A DNA stretch of 64,000 nt from positions 863,471 through 927,470 of the forward strand of contig JADCRD010000002.1 in NCBI GenBank assembly GCA_014946745.1, written 5' to 3'. The notes beneath the pieces are model-generated. The model did no database searches, was not told the origin of the DNA, and worked only from the letters and a program-made list of their open reading frames with translations. The position numbers were made by a program, and so were the translations under genes. How positions within the stretch are numbered: the first letter of the stretch is position 1; the number at the start of each line of letters is the position of its first letter. Positions 19,752-28,407 of this stretch are shown here, one piece after another. The DNA is from Lysobacterales bacterium. GTDB taxonomy: Bacteria > Pseudomonadota > Gammaproteobacteria > Xanthomonadales > Xanthomonadaceae.

Positions 19752-20050
19752 GGTGGGTCAAGACCCACCCTATTCGGTCGTGTTGGCTGCGCGCCACTGC
19801 GAATCATGCGGTGTCCATAGGGTGGGTCTTGACCCACCGAAGCTCAACCCTCGCCCCGGTTGACGCGTTCCCGACCCGGCTGTCGCCGTGCGCCCGTCAT
19901 CCTGTGCGGTGCGCGGGAGCCTGGGCGGGATGTGAAGAAGCCGGTGGGTCAAGACCCACCCTATGCGAGCGTGCGTGGCCGCCACCGCGAATTTCACCGT
20001 GTCCAAAGGGGAGCCCTTGACCCACCGAAACCGGCGGCATCGGCGGGGCT
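19752..20050. repeat. Cluster 2 of the GGTGGGTC-NN-GACCCACC palindromic repeat
   Basis: Intact copies lie at 19752-19769, 19821-19838 and 19943-19960, in alternating orientation, with a decayed copy near 20007-20025. The first begins 5 bases after the AraC regulator stop. The rest of the gap up to 20208 shows no gene. Confidence 0.9.
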
Positions 20051-20208
20051 AGTCCCACCCGTGGCTTGCGAATGATCTTTCTGGAAGTTTGCAAGTCACT
20101 GATTTGATTGAATCCCGGTCGCCAGGTGTTCCGGGGTGATCGATCCGGAAGCCGGCGGGTGGGAAGGGCGCAGAACCTGCGGCTCTCTTCCACCACGAGG
20201 GTCAGCCC

Positions 20209-20664
20209 ATGCTCAGCCTTGGAGATTTCGTCGTAACGCACATCGCCTATGCGGTGTATCTGATCGCCTCGATCGGCCTGACGATCTGGGTCGCGCGAGC
20301 CCTGTCAACGAGCGGCGAGATGTTCCTCATCCGCTGCTTCGGTCAGGACCAGGAGCTCGCCCGCAGCACCAACCGACTGCTGGTGATCGGCTTCTATCTC
20401 GTCAATCTCGGATTCGTTTGCTATCGCCTTGCGGGATGGAACGCCGGGCCGGTGGAGCTGGTGCCCGCGGTGGGCTCGCGGGTGGGCATCACCCTGCTGG
20501 TGCTGGGCGGCATGCACTTCTTCAACATGGTGATGATCGCGAGGTTGGGGCACACGGTGAATCACTGGGTGCGGACCCAGCGCGAGTTCGAGATCGAAGA
20601 GGCCAGTGCGTCAGTGGTTCTTCCGCCCGAGCTACCGCAGGGCTGGCAGACGCCGCGCGCGTGA
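20209..20664 (+). CDS. Three-helix membrane protein, function unknown
   Basis: A 151-residue protein with three predicted membrane helices (about 8-30, 56-77 and 88-112) and a charged cytoplasmic tail (RTQREFEIEEASAS). Conserved-looking segments include GGMHFFNMVMIARLG and VNLGFVCYRLAGWN. I do not recognise the family. It is flanked by repeat cluster 2 and a long non-coding stretch, so it is probably monocistronic. Confidence 0.72.
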   Translation: MLSLGDFVVTHIAYAVYLIASIGLTIWVARALSTSGEMFLIRCFGQDQELARSTNRLLVIGFYLVNLGFVCYRLAGWNAGPVELVPAVGSRVGITLLVLGGMHFFNMVMIARLGHTVNHWVRTQREFEIEEASASVVLPPELPQGWQTPRA

Positions 20665-21065
20665 GTGTGCCCGGCCTTGCGCGGACCCAGCAGCCAGGGT
20701 CGCTGTGCTCTCACAGGGCCCTGGTGTGCTGCGGTGGCGTGGCGCTCTCGCGCGTGAGCCCGGCACCCGCTCAGCTCGCTACACAGTCGCGACAAACCCG
20801 CACCAAACCCGCAGCTGAACATGGGGCCGCCGATGTCTAGTCTTTGCAACGTCCAGCGCGGCCACGGATCTGGCCCGCTGCGTAAATGACCAAAGCCCTT
20901 GTGGGCGCGGTCGGCGGGGCCCGGACGTTCCGGGCAGTCTTTCGGGTTGGCTTTGCTTCTTTGCGTGTATCGGTGCTGTGGGCGCCCGGGCTGCTTGTGC
21001 GGTCCGGGCGTTTTCGTTTGCGTGGTGCACGCTCGCGGCGGTGGCGAGCCAGCGCCGCGGCGGAC
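20665..21065. other. 401-bp intergenic stretch without a convincing gene
   Basis: Frames crossing this stretch continue antisense into the acyltransferase and show no family features. The region has a perfect GCCCGGACGTTCCGGGC hairpin at 20922-20938 and a terminator-like structure at 20993-21015. A small transcript ending there is possible but nothing defines its start. Confidence 0.5.
20993..21015 (+). terminator. Rho-independent terminator-like hairpin
   Basis: A 7-bp stem CGCCCGG/CCGGGCG (20993-20999 and 21004-21010) with a short loop, then TTTTCGTTT. It could end transcription coming from the 20209 gene or a short RNA in this gap. The loop is only four bases, so folding may use fewer pairs. 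Confidence 0.5.
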
Positions 21066-21668
21066 CTACACCGTGCCGCGGTTTTTCCCCATCCAGGGCC
21101 GGTAGTAGTCGCGGATCCTCGCCATGTCGGCATCGAGCGAGTCCGTCATCTGCAGCAAGGGGCCGATGCCGATCACGCGCTCGGGGTAGTGGAAGTAGAT
21201 GCACAGCACCGGCACTTCGGCAGCGCGGGCGATGCGCCAGAAGCCGGATCGCCAGTCCTCGACGCGGCGTCGCGTGCCCTCCGGCGCCAGTGCCACCCAC
21301 AGAGTCTCGCGGCTGCGGTAGCGCTCGGCCACCTGTTCGACCACGCCGGCGCTGCTGCTGCGGTTGACCGGAAAGCCGCCGAGCCGGCGCAGCACCCAGC
21401 CGACGGGCCCGCGAAACAGCTCGGCCTTGGCCATGAAGGCGATGTCGAGGCCCAGCGCGATCTTCATACCGAGGCCCCAGATCGCGTCCCAGCCTGACGA
21501 GTGCGGGGCGACGATGATCACCATCTTGTCGACCTCGGGAAACGCGCCGCGCATGTGCCAGCCGCCCAGACGCAGCAGGCTGCGGCCGAACCAGCGCGTA
21601 AAGGGGCCACCGCGGCGTGGGGCGCGGTCTGGCAGGGGCTGATGCACGGGCGTGTGCAGCGGCAGCAT
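21066..21668 (-). CDS. Lysophospholipid acyltransferase family protein
   Basis: A 200-residue glycerophospholipid acyltransferase-like (PlsC superfamily) protein. The catalytic HX4D motif is HSSGWD (about residues 56-61), with FMAKAELFRGPVGWVLRRLGGFPVNR as block II and LAPEGTRRR as the EGTR block III. A short hydrophobic stretch before the motif could associate with the membrane. The acceptor lipid is unknown. Its ATG overlaps the arfB stop (TGATG), so translation is coupled. Confidence 0.85.
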   Translation of the reverse strand: MLPLHTPVHQPLPDRAPRRGGPFTRWFGRSLLRLGGWHMRGAFPEVDKMVIIVAPHSSGWDAIWGLGMKIALGLDIAFMAKAELFRGPVGWVLRRLGGFPVNRSSSAGVVEQVAERYRSRETLWVALAPEGTRRRVEDWRSGFWRIARAAEVPVLCIYFHYPERVIGIGPLLQMTDSLDADMARIRDYYRPWMGKNRGTV

Positions 21669-22093
21669 CAGTCGAGATCCACCGCGCGCGCCGCGCGCTG
21701 GCGCTTGATGCCGGCGCGCTCGCGCTTGCTGGACAGGCGACGCTCCTGCGCCCCCTTGCTGGGCTTGGTGGCGATGCGCGGTTTTGGCGGCTTGAGCACG
21801 GCCTGGATCAGGGCCAGCAGGCGTTCGCGCGCGTCCTCGCGGTTGCGGTCTTGGCTGCGGTAGCGCTGGGCCTGGATGATCACCACGCCGTCCTCGGTGA
21901 TGCGGCTGTCGCGACGCGCGAGCAGCCTCGCCTTCAGCGGCGCCGGCAGGGCGCCGGAGTTCGCGGCATCAAAGCGCAGCTCGACCGCGGTTGCGACCTT
22001 GTTGACGTTCTGCCCGCCGGGTCCGGACGAACGCACGAAGCGCTCCTCGAGCTCTTCGTCGGGAATGGCGATGGAAGGCGTGATGCGGAGCAT
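21668..22093 (-). CDS. arfB: Peptidyl-tRNA hydrolase ArfB (ribosome rescue factor)
   Basis: A 141-residue protein of the ArfB/YaeJ family, which enters the empty A site of stalled ribosomes and hydrolyses peptidyl-tRNA. The GGQ motif is in SGPGGQNVNKVATAVEL (about 23-39), followed by the RF-1-like fold. The C-terminal tail is strongly basic (KGAQERRLSSKRERAGIKRQRAAR), as needed for placement in the mRNA channel. Length is normal. It forms a two-gene operon with the acyltransferase. Confidence 0.93.
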   Translation of the reverse strand: MLRITPSIAIPDEELEERFVRSSGPGGQNVNKVATAVELRFDAANSGALPAPLKARLLARRDSRITEDGVVIIQAQRYRSQDRNREDARERLLALIQAVLKPPKPRIATKPSKGAQERRLSSKRERAGIKRQRAARAVDLD

Positions 22094-22194
22094 GGGCAGG
22101 GTTCGCGGGAGCTGCGGGATTGTAGCGGGGGCTTGCAGCGGCGATTTGGAATCCAGAAACCTGTTCAGCGGCTGGGCGAGCTCGAGGCCGTTCT

Positions 22195-22293
22195 CCCCTC
22201 TCTCCTTGCGGGAGAGGGGCGGGGGAGAGGGGTTGAGATTCGCGATGTGCCCTTACCCCTCTCCCCAACCCCTCTCCCACAAGGGGAGAGGGG
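22195..22293. repeat. Pair of CCCCTCTCC-type palindromic repeats
   Basis: Two hairpin-forming units, CCCCTCTC...GAGAGGGG at 22195-22219 and CCCCTCTCCC-ACAA-GGGGAGAGGGG at 22269-22293, sit in the gap between arfB and truC (22094-22390). They are imperfect copies in opposite orientation. No gene is present in this gap. Confidence 0.8.
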
Positions 22294-22390
22294 CTCAACA
22301 ATTCGCGCCGCGGAGCCGGCTCACCCGCGCGATGCCTGTCCATCTTTCACTTAGGGAGCCCCGCGGCTTGCACGTCCGACGAGGCGATGC

Positions 22391-23161
22391 TTAGCGGAGC
22401 TCGTTCCGAGCCGTCGAGGGTTCCACTGTCGGCAAGCCCCGATCCCCAATCCCCGCTCCAAGCGCCGCCTGCCACCCGAACCGCGCCAGCAGCGCGGCGA
22501 ACTCGCCGTCCACAGGCGCTTCAATGCCGAGCCTGCGACCGTCGGCCGGATGGTCGAAGGCGATCCGCCACGCGTGCAGCAGCATGCGGTGGCAGCGGAA
22601 CTCGGCGCGGAACAGGCGGTTGTGGCGGCCGTCGCCGTGGCTGGTGTCGCCGATCAGATGGTGATGGATGTGCTTGAGATGCCGGCGCAGCTGGCGGTAG
22701 CGGCCAGTCTCGGGCTGCATCGCCAAGAGGCAGTAGCGCGCGGTGTCGAAGCCGCTCATGGGGTAGGGCAGTTCGATCGTGGCCAGCCGACGGTAGTGGC
22801 TGATCGCCGGCTTGGGCTCGGGCTTGCCGGGGGCATCCAGCGCGTGCTCGATGCGGCCGGAGTCTTCTGTCCATCCACGCACCACGGCCAGGTAGGTCTT
22901 CTCGACGCTGCGGCCCATGAACTGCTCGCCGAGCGCGGCTGCCGTGCCTTTGTCGAAGGCCAGCAGCAGGGCGCCCGAAGTGGCGCGGTCCAGCCGATGG
23001 GCGAGGAAGCAGCGCTGGCCGAGCTGCTCACGCAGCTGGTCCAGCAGAAAGCGGTCCTCGTGCGCGGCGATCTGGCTGCGGTGGGCCAAGAGGCCGGCGG
23101 GCTTGTTGACCACGGCCAGGGCCTCGTCACGGTAGAGCAGGTCGAGCGGGGCCTCGGACAT
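22391..23161 (-). CDS. truC: tRNA pseudouridine(65) synthase
   Basis: A 256-residue RluA-family pseudouridine synthase of the TruC type, which modifies U65 in certain tRNAs. The catalytic Asp lies in FLAHRLDRATSGALLL. Other TruC segments are LLYRDEALAVVNKPAGLLAHRS, the threonine-free ETGRYRQLRRHLKHI, and HLIGDTSHGDGRHN. The start MSEAPLDLLYRDE is chosen since a longer form would nearly reach the divergent hemF start. After RFGWQAAL the protein continues about 24 residues (GAGIGDRGLPTVEP...), partly encoded by the intergenic AATCCCC repeat; the usual family end is close to that FGW segment. Confidence 0.9.
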   Translation of the reverse strand: MSEAPLDLLYRDEALAVVNKPAGLLAHRSQIAAHEDRFLLDQLREQLGQRCFLAHRLDRATSGALLLAFDKGTAAALGEQFMGRSVEKTYLAVVRGWTEDSGRIEHALDAPGKPEPKPAISHYRRLATIELPYPMSGFDTARYCLLAMQPETGRYRQLRRHLKHIHHHLIGDTSHGDGRHNRLFRAEFRCHRMLLHAWRIAFDHPADGRRLGIEAPVDGEFAALLARFGWQAALGAGIGDRGLPTVEPSTARNELR

Positions 23162-23226
23162 CGCGGATGTCGCCTGAACACGGCCGGCTATGATGCCCGA
23201 CCCTTTCGCACGCACGAACTCCCGCC

Positions 23227-24159
23227 ATGCAGCCCATCGACACCGTGGCCGACTTTCTGCGCGGCCTGCAGGACCGCATCTGCAGCGCCATCGAAGGCGC
23301 CGACGGCGCCGCGCGCTTTGCCGAAGACGAATGGCAGCGCGCCGAAGGCGGCGGCGGCCGCACCCGCGTGCTGCGCGAGGGCGCGGTGTTCGAGCAGGCC
23401 GGTATCGGCTTCTCCGACGTCAGCGGCGAGCGCCTGCCGCCCTCGGCCAGCGCCGCGCGGCCCGAGCTGGCGGGTGCGTCCTGGCGCGCGGTCGGCGTGT
23501 CGCTGGTGTTCCATCCGCGCAACCCGTACCTCCCGACCACCCACGCCAACGTGCGCCACTTCCGCGCGATGCGCGACGGCGAGGTCGTCGGCTGGTGGTT
23601 CGGCGGCGGCTTCGATCTCACGCCCTTCTATCCGATCGATGAGGACGTGCTGCACTGGCACCGTGCCGCTCGCGCGCTGTGCGAGCCCTTCGGCGGCGAA
23701 GCGCGCTATGCCTCGCACAAGCGCTGGTGCGACGAGTACTTCTTCTTGAAGCATCGCGGCGAGACCCGCGGCGTCGGCGGGCTGTTCTTCGACGACCTGC
23801 ACGAGGACTTCGACCGCGACTTCGCCTACCTGCAGGCGGTGGGCAACGGCTTCCTCGATGCCTATCTGCCGATCGTCGAGCGCCGCCGCGACACGCCTTT
23901 CGGCGAGCGCGAGCGCGAGTTCCAGCTCTACCGCCGCGGCCGCTACGTCGAGTTCAACCTGGTCTGGGACCGCGGCACCTTGTTCGGCCTGCAGAGCGGC
24001 GGCCGCACCGAATCCATCCTGATGAGCCTGCCGCCGCGCGTGCGATTCGAGTACGGCTACACGCCCGAACCCGGCAGCGCCGAGGCGCGGCTCAATGACT
24101 ACTTGCGGCCGCGGGAGTGGCTTGGGAGCGGGGATTCGGGATTGGGGCTTGGGGATTGA
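23227..24159 (+). CDS. hemF: Oxygen-dependent coproporphyrinogen III oxidase
   Basis: A 310-residue HemF, which decarboxylates two propionates of coproporphyrinogen III to give protoporphyrinogen IX, using O2. Diagnostic segments are [63 protein letters not shown] and [35 protein letters not shown]. The normal family C-terminus is about ..LRPREW; here it continues [12 protein letters not shown] and takes its stop codon from the GGGGATT repeat at 24130-24159. It is divergent from truC. Confidence 0.96.
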   Translation: MQPIDTVADFLRGLQDRICSAIEGADGAARFAEDEWQRAEGGGGRTRVLREGAVFEQAGIGFSDVSGERLPPSASAARPELAGASWRAVGVSLVFHPRNPYLPTTHANVRHFRAMRDGEVVGWWFGGGFDLTPFYPIDEDVLHWHRAARALCEPFGGEARYASHKRWCDEYFFLKHRGETRGVGGLFFDDLHEDFDRDFAYLQAVGNGFLDAYLPIVERRRDTPFGEREREFQLYRRGRYVEFNLVWDRGTLFGLQSGGRTESILMSLPPRVRFEYGYTPEPGSAEARLNDYLRPREWLGSGDSGLGLGD

Positions 24160-24293
24160 ACAACCGAGGCGACGCCAGCAACGACCTTTCGGTTCTGTGA
24201 TTCGCCAGAGGCAGTCATCGCAGCCGCGCGCCGAACGCTCGCGGCGCGTCGAAGACCGTCGGCCAATCCCGAATCCCCAATCCCGAATCCCGG
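24130..24293. repeat. Inverted pair of GGGATT repeats flanking the hemF 3' end
   Basis: One array of GGGATT-type units occupies 24130-24159 (inside the last hemF codons) and its opposite-strand partner 24263-24293. The 100 bp between them show no gene. Confidence 0.85.
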
Positions 24294-24300
24294 CGCCCCA

Positions 24301-24440
24301 AATAAAAACCCCGGAACCGAGGGGGAGCGGTTCCGGGGTCGGGGGTCGCGGTCCTGGCTGGGGGGAGCCGTGGACCGCGCAGATTCACTCGAGGGGGAGG
24401 GAGTGAATCCTCGTCGGCGGCGTTGCACCGCCGCGATCAG
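24301..24440 (-). ncRNA. Small RNA copy A with three C-rich hairpin loops and an intrinsic terminator
   Basis: Read on the minus strand. A short leader hairpin (24416-24432) precedes hairpin 1 with 8-bp stem ATTCACTC/GAGTGAAT (24401-24408 with 24383-24390, loop CCTCCCCCTC). Hairpin 2 has outer stem GCGGTCC/GGACCGC (24372-24378 with 24348-24354), inner stem GGCT/AGCC and a CCCCCC loop. Hairpin 3 has a 10-bp stem CCCCGGAACC/GGTTCCGGGG (24329-24338 with 24309-24318), loop GCTCCCCCTC, then TTTTTATT: a textbook rho-independent terminator. No open frame explains it. The C-rich loops recall the Xanthomonas sRNA sX13, but I cannot verify homology. The 5' end is estimated. Confidence 0.75.
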
Positions 24441-24544
24441 AGATTGCGCCGAGCGCGTGGAGTTCAAGCGCGTATCGGAAAGTGTTCAGCCAGGCTTTAG
24501 GCGTCGCGCGAAGCCGCGGCCCGCGCTGCAGGTTTCCCAAGCCC

Positions 24545-24680
24545 AGAAAGAGAAAACCCCGAGAGCCGGGGGGAGCTCTCGGGGCTTGGGGCCGGAAGGC
24601 GGCTGGGGGAGACCGGTCCTTCCGTGTATTCACTCAAGGGGGAGGGAGTGAATCGATCCGGCATTGCGCCGGACGTGCTG
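24545..24680 (-). ncRNA. Small RNA copy B, paralogue of copy A
   Basis: The same architecture on the minus strand: leader hairpin TCCGGC/GCCGGA (24657-24673); hairpin 1 with the identical stem ATTCACTC/GAGTGAAT (24628-24653) and loop CCTCCCCCTT; hairpin 2 with stem CGGAAGG/CCTTCCG (24593-24624) and loop TCTCCCCCAG; hairpin 3 with 10-bp stem CCCCGAGAGC/GCTCTCGGGG (24557-24584) and loop TCCCCCCG, then TTTTCTCTTT. Stem sequences of hairpins 2 and 3 differ completely from copy A while pairing and loops are kept, which is strong evidence for selected RNA structure. A TAAGAT box (minus strand, 24684-24689) could be the -10 of its promoter. Confidence 0.75.
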
Positions 24681-24689
24681 CGCATCTTA

Positions 24690-25235
24690 CGCGGCCATTC
24701 TGAAAGTCCCGTGACTGCCCCTGTGACGATTGAACACAATTAATGTTTCGTTCATCGCCAAGTGTGCGCTGCGTATCGTGCGCACCAGGCCAGCATCACG
24801 CAACAACTGTGCGCCAATCCGGATATTTCAGACAATCCTCATGGACTGGGCGAGTGATCGCGGCGCAAGTCATTGATTCCATTGATCCCTGCCAGCCTCG
24901 TCCGACACGAACCGAGCTGCGCGCTAGTCGCTTGAGCCACTACGACCAAAGTCGACGCATCGATTCAGACGAACAGCAGCTAGGGCCTGTCGCCGTCCGC
25001 CGCTGGCCGAGCCTGACGCGGACTGGAAGAAGCCCGCGTGCGCTGCGCCTCCGTGAAAGTGATGCGTGCCGGCGACCCCCAAGCCGCAGCGCGGCCGTCG
25101 TTGGGCGTTCGCAAGGTGCGCAGCGCGCGACCATGGGTGTGCGGCCGATGTCCATCCGCAGGCTTGGCGCGCCGCTGTCGCTGTCGCGGTTGCGCTAAAG
25201 CATCCGCGGTCGTGGCGCGAAGCCTATGCTTGCTC
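24690..25235. other. Non-coding stretch between the small RNAs and polA
   Basis: About 540 bp without a supported gene. One long plus-strand frame (24743-25198) is Arg/Ser-rich with no family features and is probably chance in high-GC DNA. The 24690-24780 part is relatively AT-rich (around CACAATTAATGTTTCG) and may hold the promoter region of small RNA copy B. Confidence 0.5.
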
Positions 25236-27971
25236 TCAGTGCGCCTCGTCCCAGTTGTCGCCGACGCCGGCCTCGACGGTGAGCGGCACCCGCAGCTCGG
25301 CTGCCGCCTGCATGCGCCGCTTGGCCTCGGCCACGAGGGTGTCGACGAAATCCTCGCGGCACTCGAAGACCAGTTCGTCGTGCACCTGCAGGACCATGCG
25401 TGCGCGGCCGTCCTGCGTGCCCAGCCAGGCGTGCAGGTCGAGCATGGCGCGCTTGATGATGTCGGCGGCGCTGCCCTGCATCGGCGCGTTGACGGCGGCG
25501 CGTTCGGCGCCGGCGCGCAGGCCCTGCTGGCGGGCGTGGATGTCGTTCAAGTACAGACGCCGGCCGAACACGGTCTCGACATAGCCGAACTCGCGCGCTT
25601 GCTGGCGCACCCGCTCCATGTAGCCCTGCACACCGGGATAGCGGGCGAAGTAGAGCGCGATGTAGTCCTGCGCCTCGCCGCGGTCGATGCCGAGCTGCTT
25701 GGCCAAGCCGAAGGCGCTCATGCCGTACATCAGGCCGAAGTTGATCGCCTTCGCCGCGCGACGCTGGTCGGCGCCGACGTCCGCCAGCGGCACGCCGAAC
25801 ACCTCGGCGGCGGTGGCGCGATGCACGTCCTGGCCGCCGGCAAAGGCCGAGAGCAGGCCGGAATCTTCTGAGAGATGCGCCATGATCCGCAGCTCGATTT
25901 GCGAGTAGTCGCAGGCCACCAGCTTGCTGCCGGGCGGGGCGATGAAGGCGCGGCGGATGCGGCGGCCGTCCTCGGTGCGGATCGGGATGTTTTGCAGGTT
26001 CGGATCCGACGAAGACAGGCGACCCGTGGCCGCGCCGGTCTGGTGGAAGCTGGTGTGCACCCGCCGGGTGTCGGGGTGGATGGCCTCGGGCAGCTTGTCG
26101 GTGTAGGTGCCGCGCAGCTTGGCGAGACTGCGGTAGTCCAGGATCAGCTTGGGCAGCTCGTGGCGATCGGCGATGGCTTCCAGCGCTTCCTCGTTGGTGC
26201 TGGGCGCGCCGCCGGGCGTCTTCACCAGGGCCGGCAGGCCGAGCTCGTCGAACAGCAGGGCGCCGAGCTGTTTGGGCGAGTCGAAGTTGAAGCTGCGCCC
26301 GGCCAGCTCGAAGCCGCGCTTCTGCAGCTCCAGCATGCGGCGGCCCAGGTCCTGGCTCTGCCGGCGCAGTTCGTCGGCGTCGATCAACACGCCGGCGGCC
26401 TCCATGTCGGCCAGCACCTGCACCAGCGGCAGCTCGATCTCGCGATACACCTTGGCGAGCGTCGGCTCGGCCTCGAGCTTTGGCCACAGGGTCTGATGCA
26501 GGCGCAGGGTGATGTCGGCATCTTCGGCCGAGTAGTCGCGCGCGACTTCGAGATCGACCTCGGCAAACGAGATCTGCTTGGCACCCTTGCCCGCGACCTC
26601 GCTGTACGCGATCGGCGTGTAGCCCAGGTAGTTCTTCGCCAGCGAATCCATGTCATGGCGACTGGCGGTGGAGTTCAGCACGAAGCTCTCGAGCATGCTG
26701 TCGTGCGTCAGGCCGCGCAGTTGCACGCCGTGCTGGCGCAGCACGTGGATGTCGTACTTGGCGTTCTGCGCGAGCTTCGGTCTTGATGCGTCTTCCAGCA
26801 CCGGTTTGAGCTTGGCGAGCACCGCGACGCGATCGAGCTGGGCCGGCGCGCCCGGATAGACATGCGCCACCGGGATGTAGGCGCCTTCGCCTGCGCGCGT
26901 CGAAAACGCCAGGCCGACCAGCTCGGCGCGCAGCGCATCGAGGCTGGTGGTCTCGGTGTCGAAGCAGATCAGCTCAGCGATTTCGAGCTCGCGGATCAGC
27001 GCGTCGAGATCGTCCTCGCTGAGGATCAATCGATAGCTGCCGCGCGCCTGTGCCGGCAGATCCGCGGCGGGCGCGGCGGTGGCGACGCTGGAGCCCGCGC
27101 TCGCCGGCGTCGAAGGACTGCCGCCGTTGCCGGTCTCCAGATCGCGCAGTGCGGCATTGAAGCCGTAGCGTGCGTAGAGCTGCTTCAGCGCCTCGACATC
27201 GCGCGGGCGCAGCTTGAGCTCGGTCGGGCCGCGATCGAGCTCGACCGCGGTGAGGATGGTGGTGAGCTGGCGGTTGAGCGGCAGCCGCGGCAGGGCGGCG
27301 CGCAGGTTCTCGCCGATCTTGCCGCCCATCGTCGGCGCGGCTTCGATCACGCCATCGAGCGTGCCGAACTCGCCCAGCCACTTGGCCGCCGTCTTCGGGC
27401 CGCATTTGTCGACGCCCGGGATGTTGTCCACGGTGTCGCCCATCAGCGCGAGGTAGTCGATGATCTGGTCGGGCCGCACGCCGAACTTCTCGACGACGCC
27501 GGCTTCGTCGAGACGCGAGCCGCTCATGGTGTTGACCAGGGTGATACCCGGTCGCACCAGCTGGGCGAAGTCCTTGTCCGAGGTCGACACTTCGACCTCG
27601 ATCCCTTCGGCGGCCGCGCGTGTCGCCAGGGTGCCGATCACGTCATCGGCCTCGACGCCGGGCACGCGCAGGATCGGAAAGCCCAGCGCCTCGACAATCG
27701 CCATCATCGGCTCGATCTGCGCGCGCAGATCGTCGGGCATGGCTTCGCGGTTCGCCTTGTACTCGGGGTAGAGCGCGTCGCGGAAGGTTGGCCCGGAGGC
27801 GTCCATCACAAAGGCCGCGTAGGTCGGGCCTTCCTTCAGCGTCGCGCGCAGCATGTTGACCACGCCGAACAGCGCGCCGGTGGGCTCGCCGGCCGCGTTC
27901 GACAGCGGCGGCAGGGCGTGGAAGGCGCGGTAGAGATAACTTGAACCGTCGATGAGGATGAGCTTGTCCAT
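25236..27971 (-). CDS. polA: DNA polymerase I
   Basis: A 911-residue Pol I for Okazaki-fragment processing and excision-repair synthesis. The 5'-3' exonuclease spans about 1-290 (LILIDGSSYLYRAFHALP, VEADDVIGTLA, GDTVDNIPGVDKCGPKTA). The 3'-5' exonuclease spans about 315-510 and keeps the catalytic acids (ICFDTETTSLD, YSAEDADITLRL), so proofreading should be active. The polymerase domain runs to the end, with VACDYSQIELRIMAHLS, KAINFGLMYGMSAFGLAKQL and QVHDELVFEC. Length is normal. It is divergent from the DUF2782 gene. Confidence 0.97.
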   Translation of the reverse strand: MDKLILIDGSSYLYRAFHALPPLSNAAGEPTGALFGVVNMLRATLKEGPTYAAFVMDASGPTFRDALYPEYKANREAMPDDLRAQIEPMMAIVEALGFPILRVPGVEADDVIGTLATRAAAEGIEVEVSTSDKDFAQLVRPGITLVNTMSGSRLDEAGVVEKFGVRPDQIIDYLALMGDTVDNIPGVDKCGPKTAAKWLGEFGTLDGVIEAAPTMGGKIGENLRAALPRLPLNRQLTTILTAVELDRGPTELKLRPRDVEALKQLYARYGFNAALRDLETGNGGSPSTPASAGSSVATAAPAADLPAQARGSYRLILSEDDLDALIRELEIAELICFDTETTSLDALRAELVGLAFSTRAGEGAYIPVAHVYPGAPAQLDRVAVLAKLKPVLEDASRPKLAQNAKYDIHVLRQHGVQLRGLTHDSMLESFVLNSTASRHDMDSLAKNYLGYTPIAYSEVAGKGAKQISFAEVDLEVARDYSAEDADITLRLHQTLWPKLEAEPTLAKVYREIELPLVQVLADMEAAGVLIDADELRRQSQDLGRRMLELQKRGFELAGRSFNFDSPKQLGALLFDELGLPALVKTPGGAPSTNEEALEAIADRHELPKLILDYRSLAKLRGTYTDKLPEAIHPDTRRVHTSFHQTGAATGRLSSSDPNLQNIPIRTEDGRRIRRAFIAPPGSKLVACDYSQIELRIMAHLSEDSGLLSAFAGGQDVHRATAAEVFGVPLADVGADQRRAAKAINFGLMYGMSAFGLAKQLGIDRGEAQDYIALYFARYPGVQGYMERVRQQAREFGYVETVFGRRLYLNDIHARQQGLRAGAERAAVNAPMQGSAADIIKRAMLDLHAWLGTQDGRARMVLQVHDELVFECREDFVDTLVAEAKRRMQAAAELRVPLTVEAGVGDNWDEAH

Positions 27972-28053
27972 GCGCGGCAGTGTAGTCGCCCGCGCTATGC
28001 CCCGCGCCTGCAGCTGGCTATGCTCGGGACCTCACCCCCGGAGGTCCGCCGCC

Positions 28054-28407
28054 ATGCGCACGTTGCCACGCGTACTGATTCTGCTGTTGTCCGCGCTGTA
28101 TGCGCCGATGAGCCTGGCCCAGAGCGAAGCGCCCGCGCCGCCCGCTGAAGAGGCGCCGATTCCGCCCAAGCTGCCCAACCTGCCGAGCGAGGAGTCCGCG
28201 CCGACGGTGAACATCCGCCGCGACGAGAAGACTGGCGATGTGATCGAGGAGTACCGCACCAACGGCCGCCTGCAGATGGTCAAGGTGACCCCACAGCGCG
28301 GCAAGCCCTACCAGATCATCGACACCAACGGCGACGGCAAACTGGATACGCACGACTACGAGGGCAACGTGCGTCCGGTCTACTGGACCCTGTTCGAGTG
28401 GGACTGA
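28054..28407 (+). CDS. DUF2782-type secreted protein
   Basis: A 117-residue protein with a signal peptide (MRTLPRVLILLLSALYAPMSLAQ) and a proline-rich segment. Then comes a compact domain, TVNIRRDEKTGDVIEEYRTNG to PYQIIDTNGDGKLD, matching the DUF2782 family found beside polA in many gammaproteobacteria. The function is unknown. The start is set by GGAGG 9 bases upstream of the ATG at 28054; longer frames would overlap the polA start. Confidence 0.88.
   Translation: MRTLPRVLILLLSALYAPMSLAQSEAPAPPAEEAPIPPKLPNLPSEESAPTVNIRRDEKTGDVIEEYRTNGRLQMVKVTPQRGKPYQIIDTNGDGKLDTHDYEGNVRPVYWTLFEWD

Noticed and set aside
20886..21497. A 203-codon plus-strand frame
   Set aside because: It runs antisense into the acyltransferase, which has a clear HX4D and EGTR motif.
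24743..25198. A 151-codon frame between the small RNAs and polA
   Set aside because: Ser/Arg-rich with no family features and no clear ribosome-binding site.
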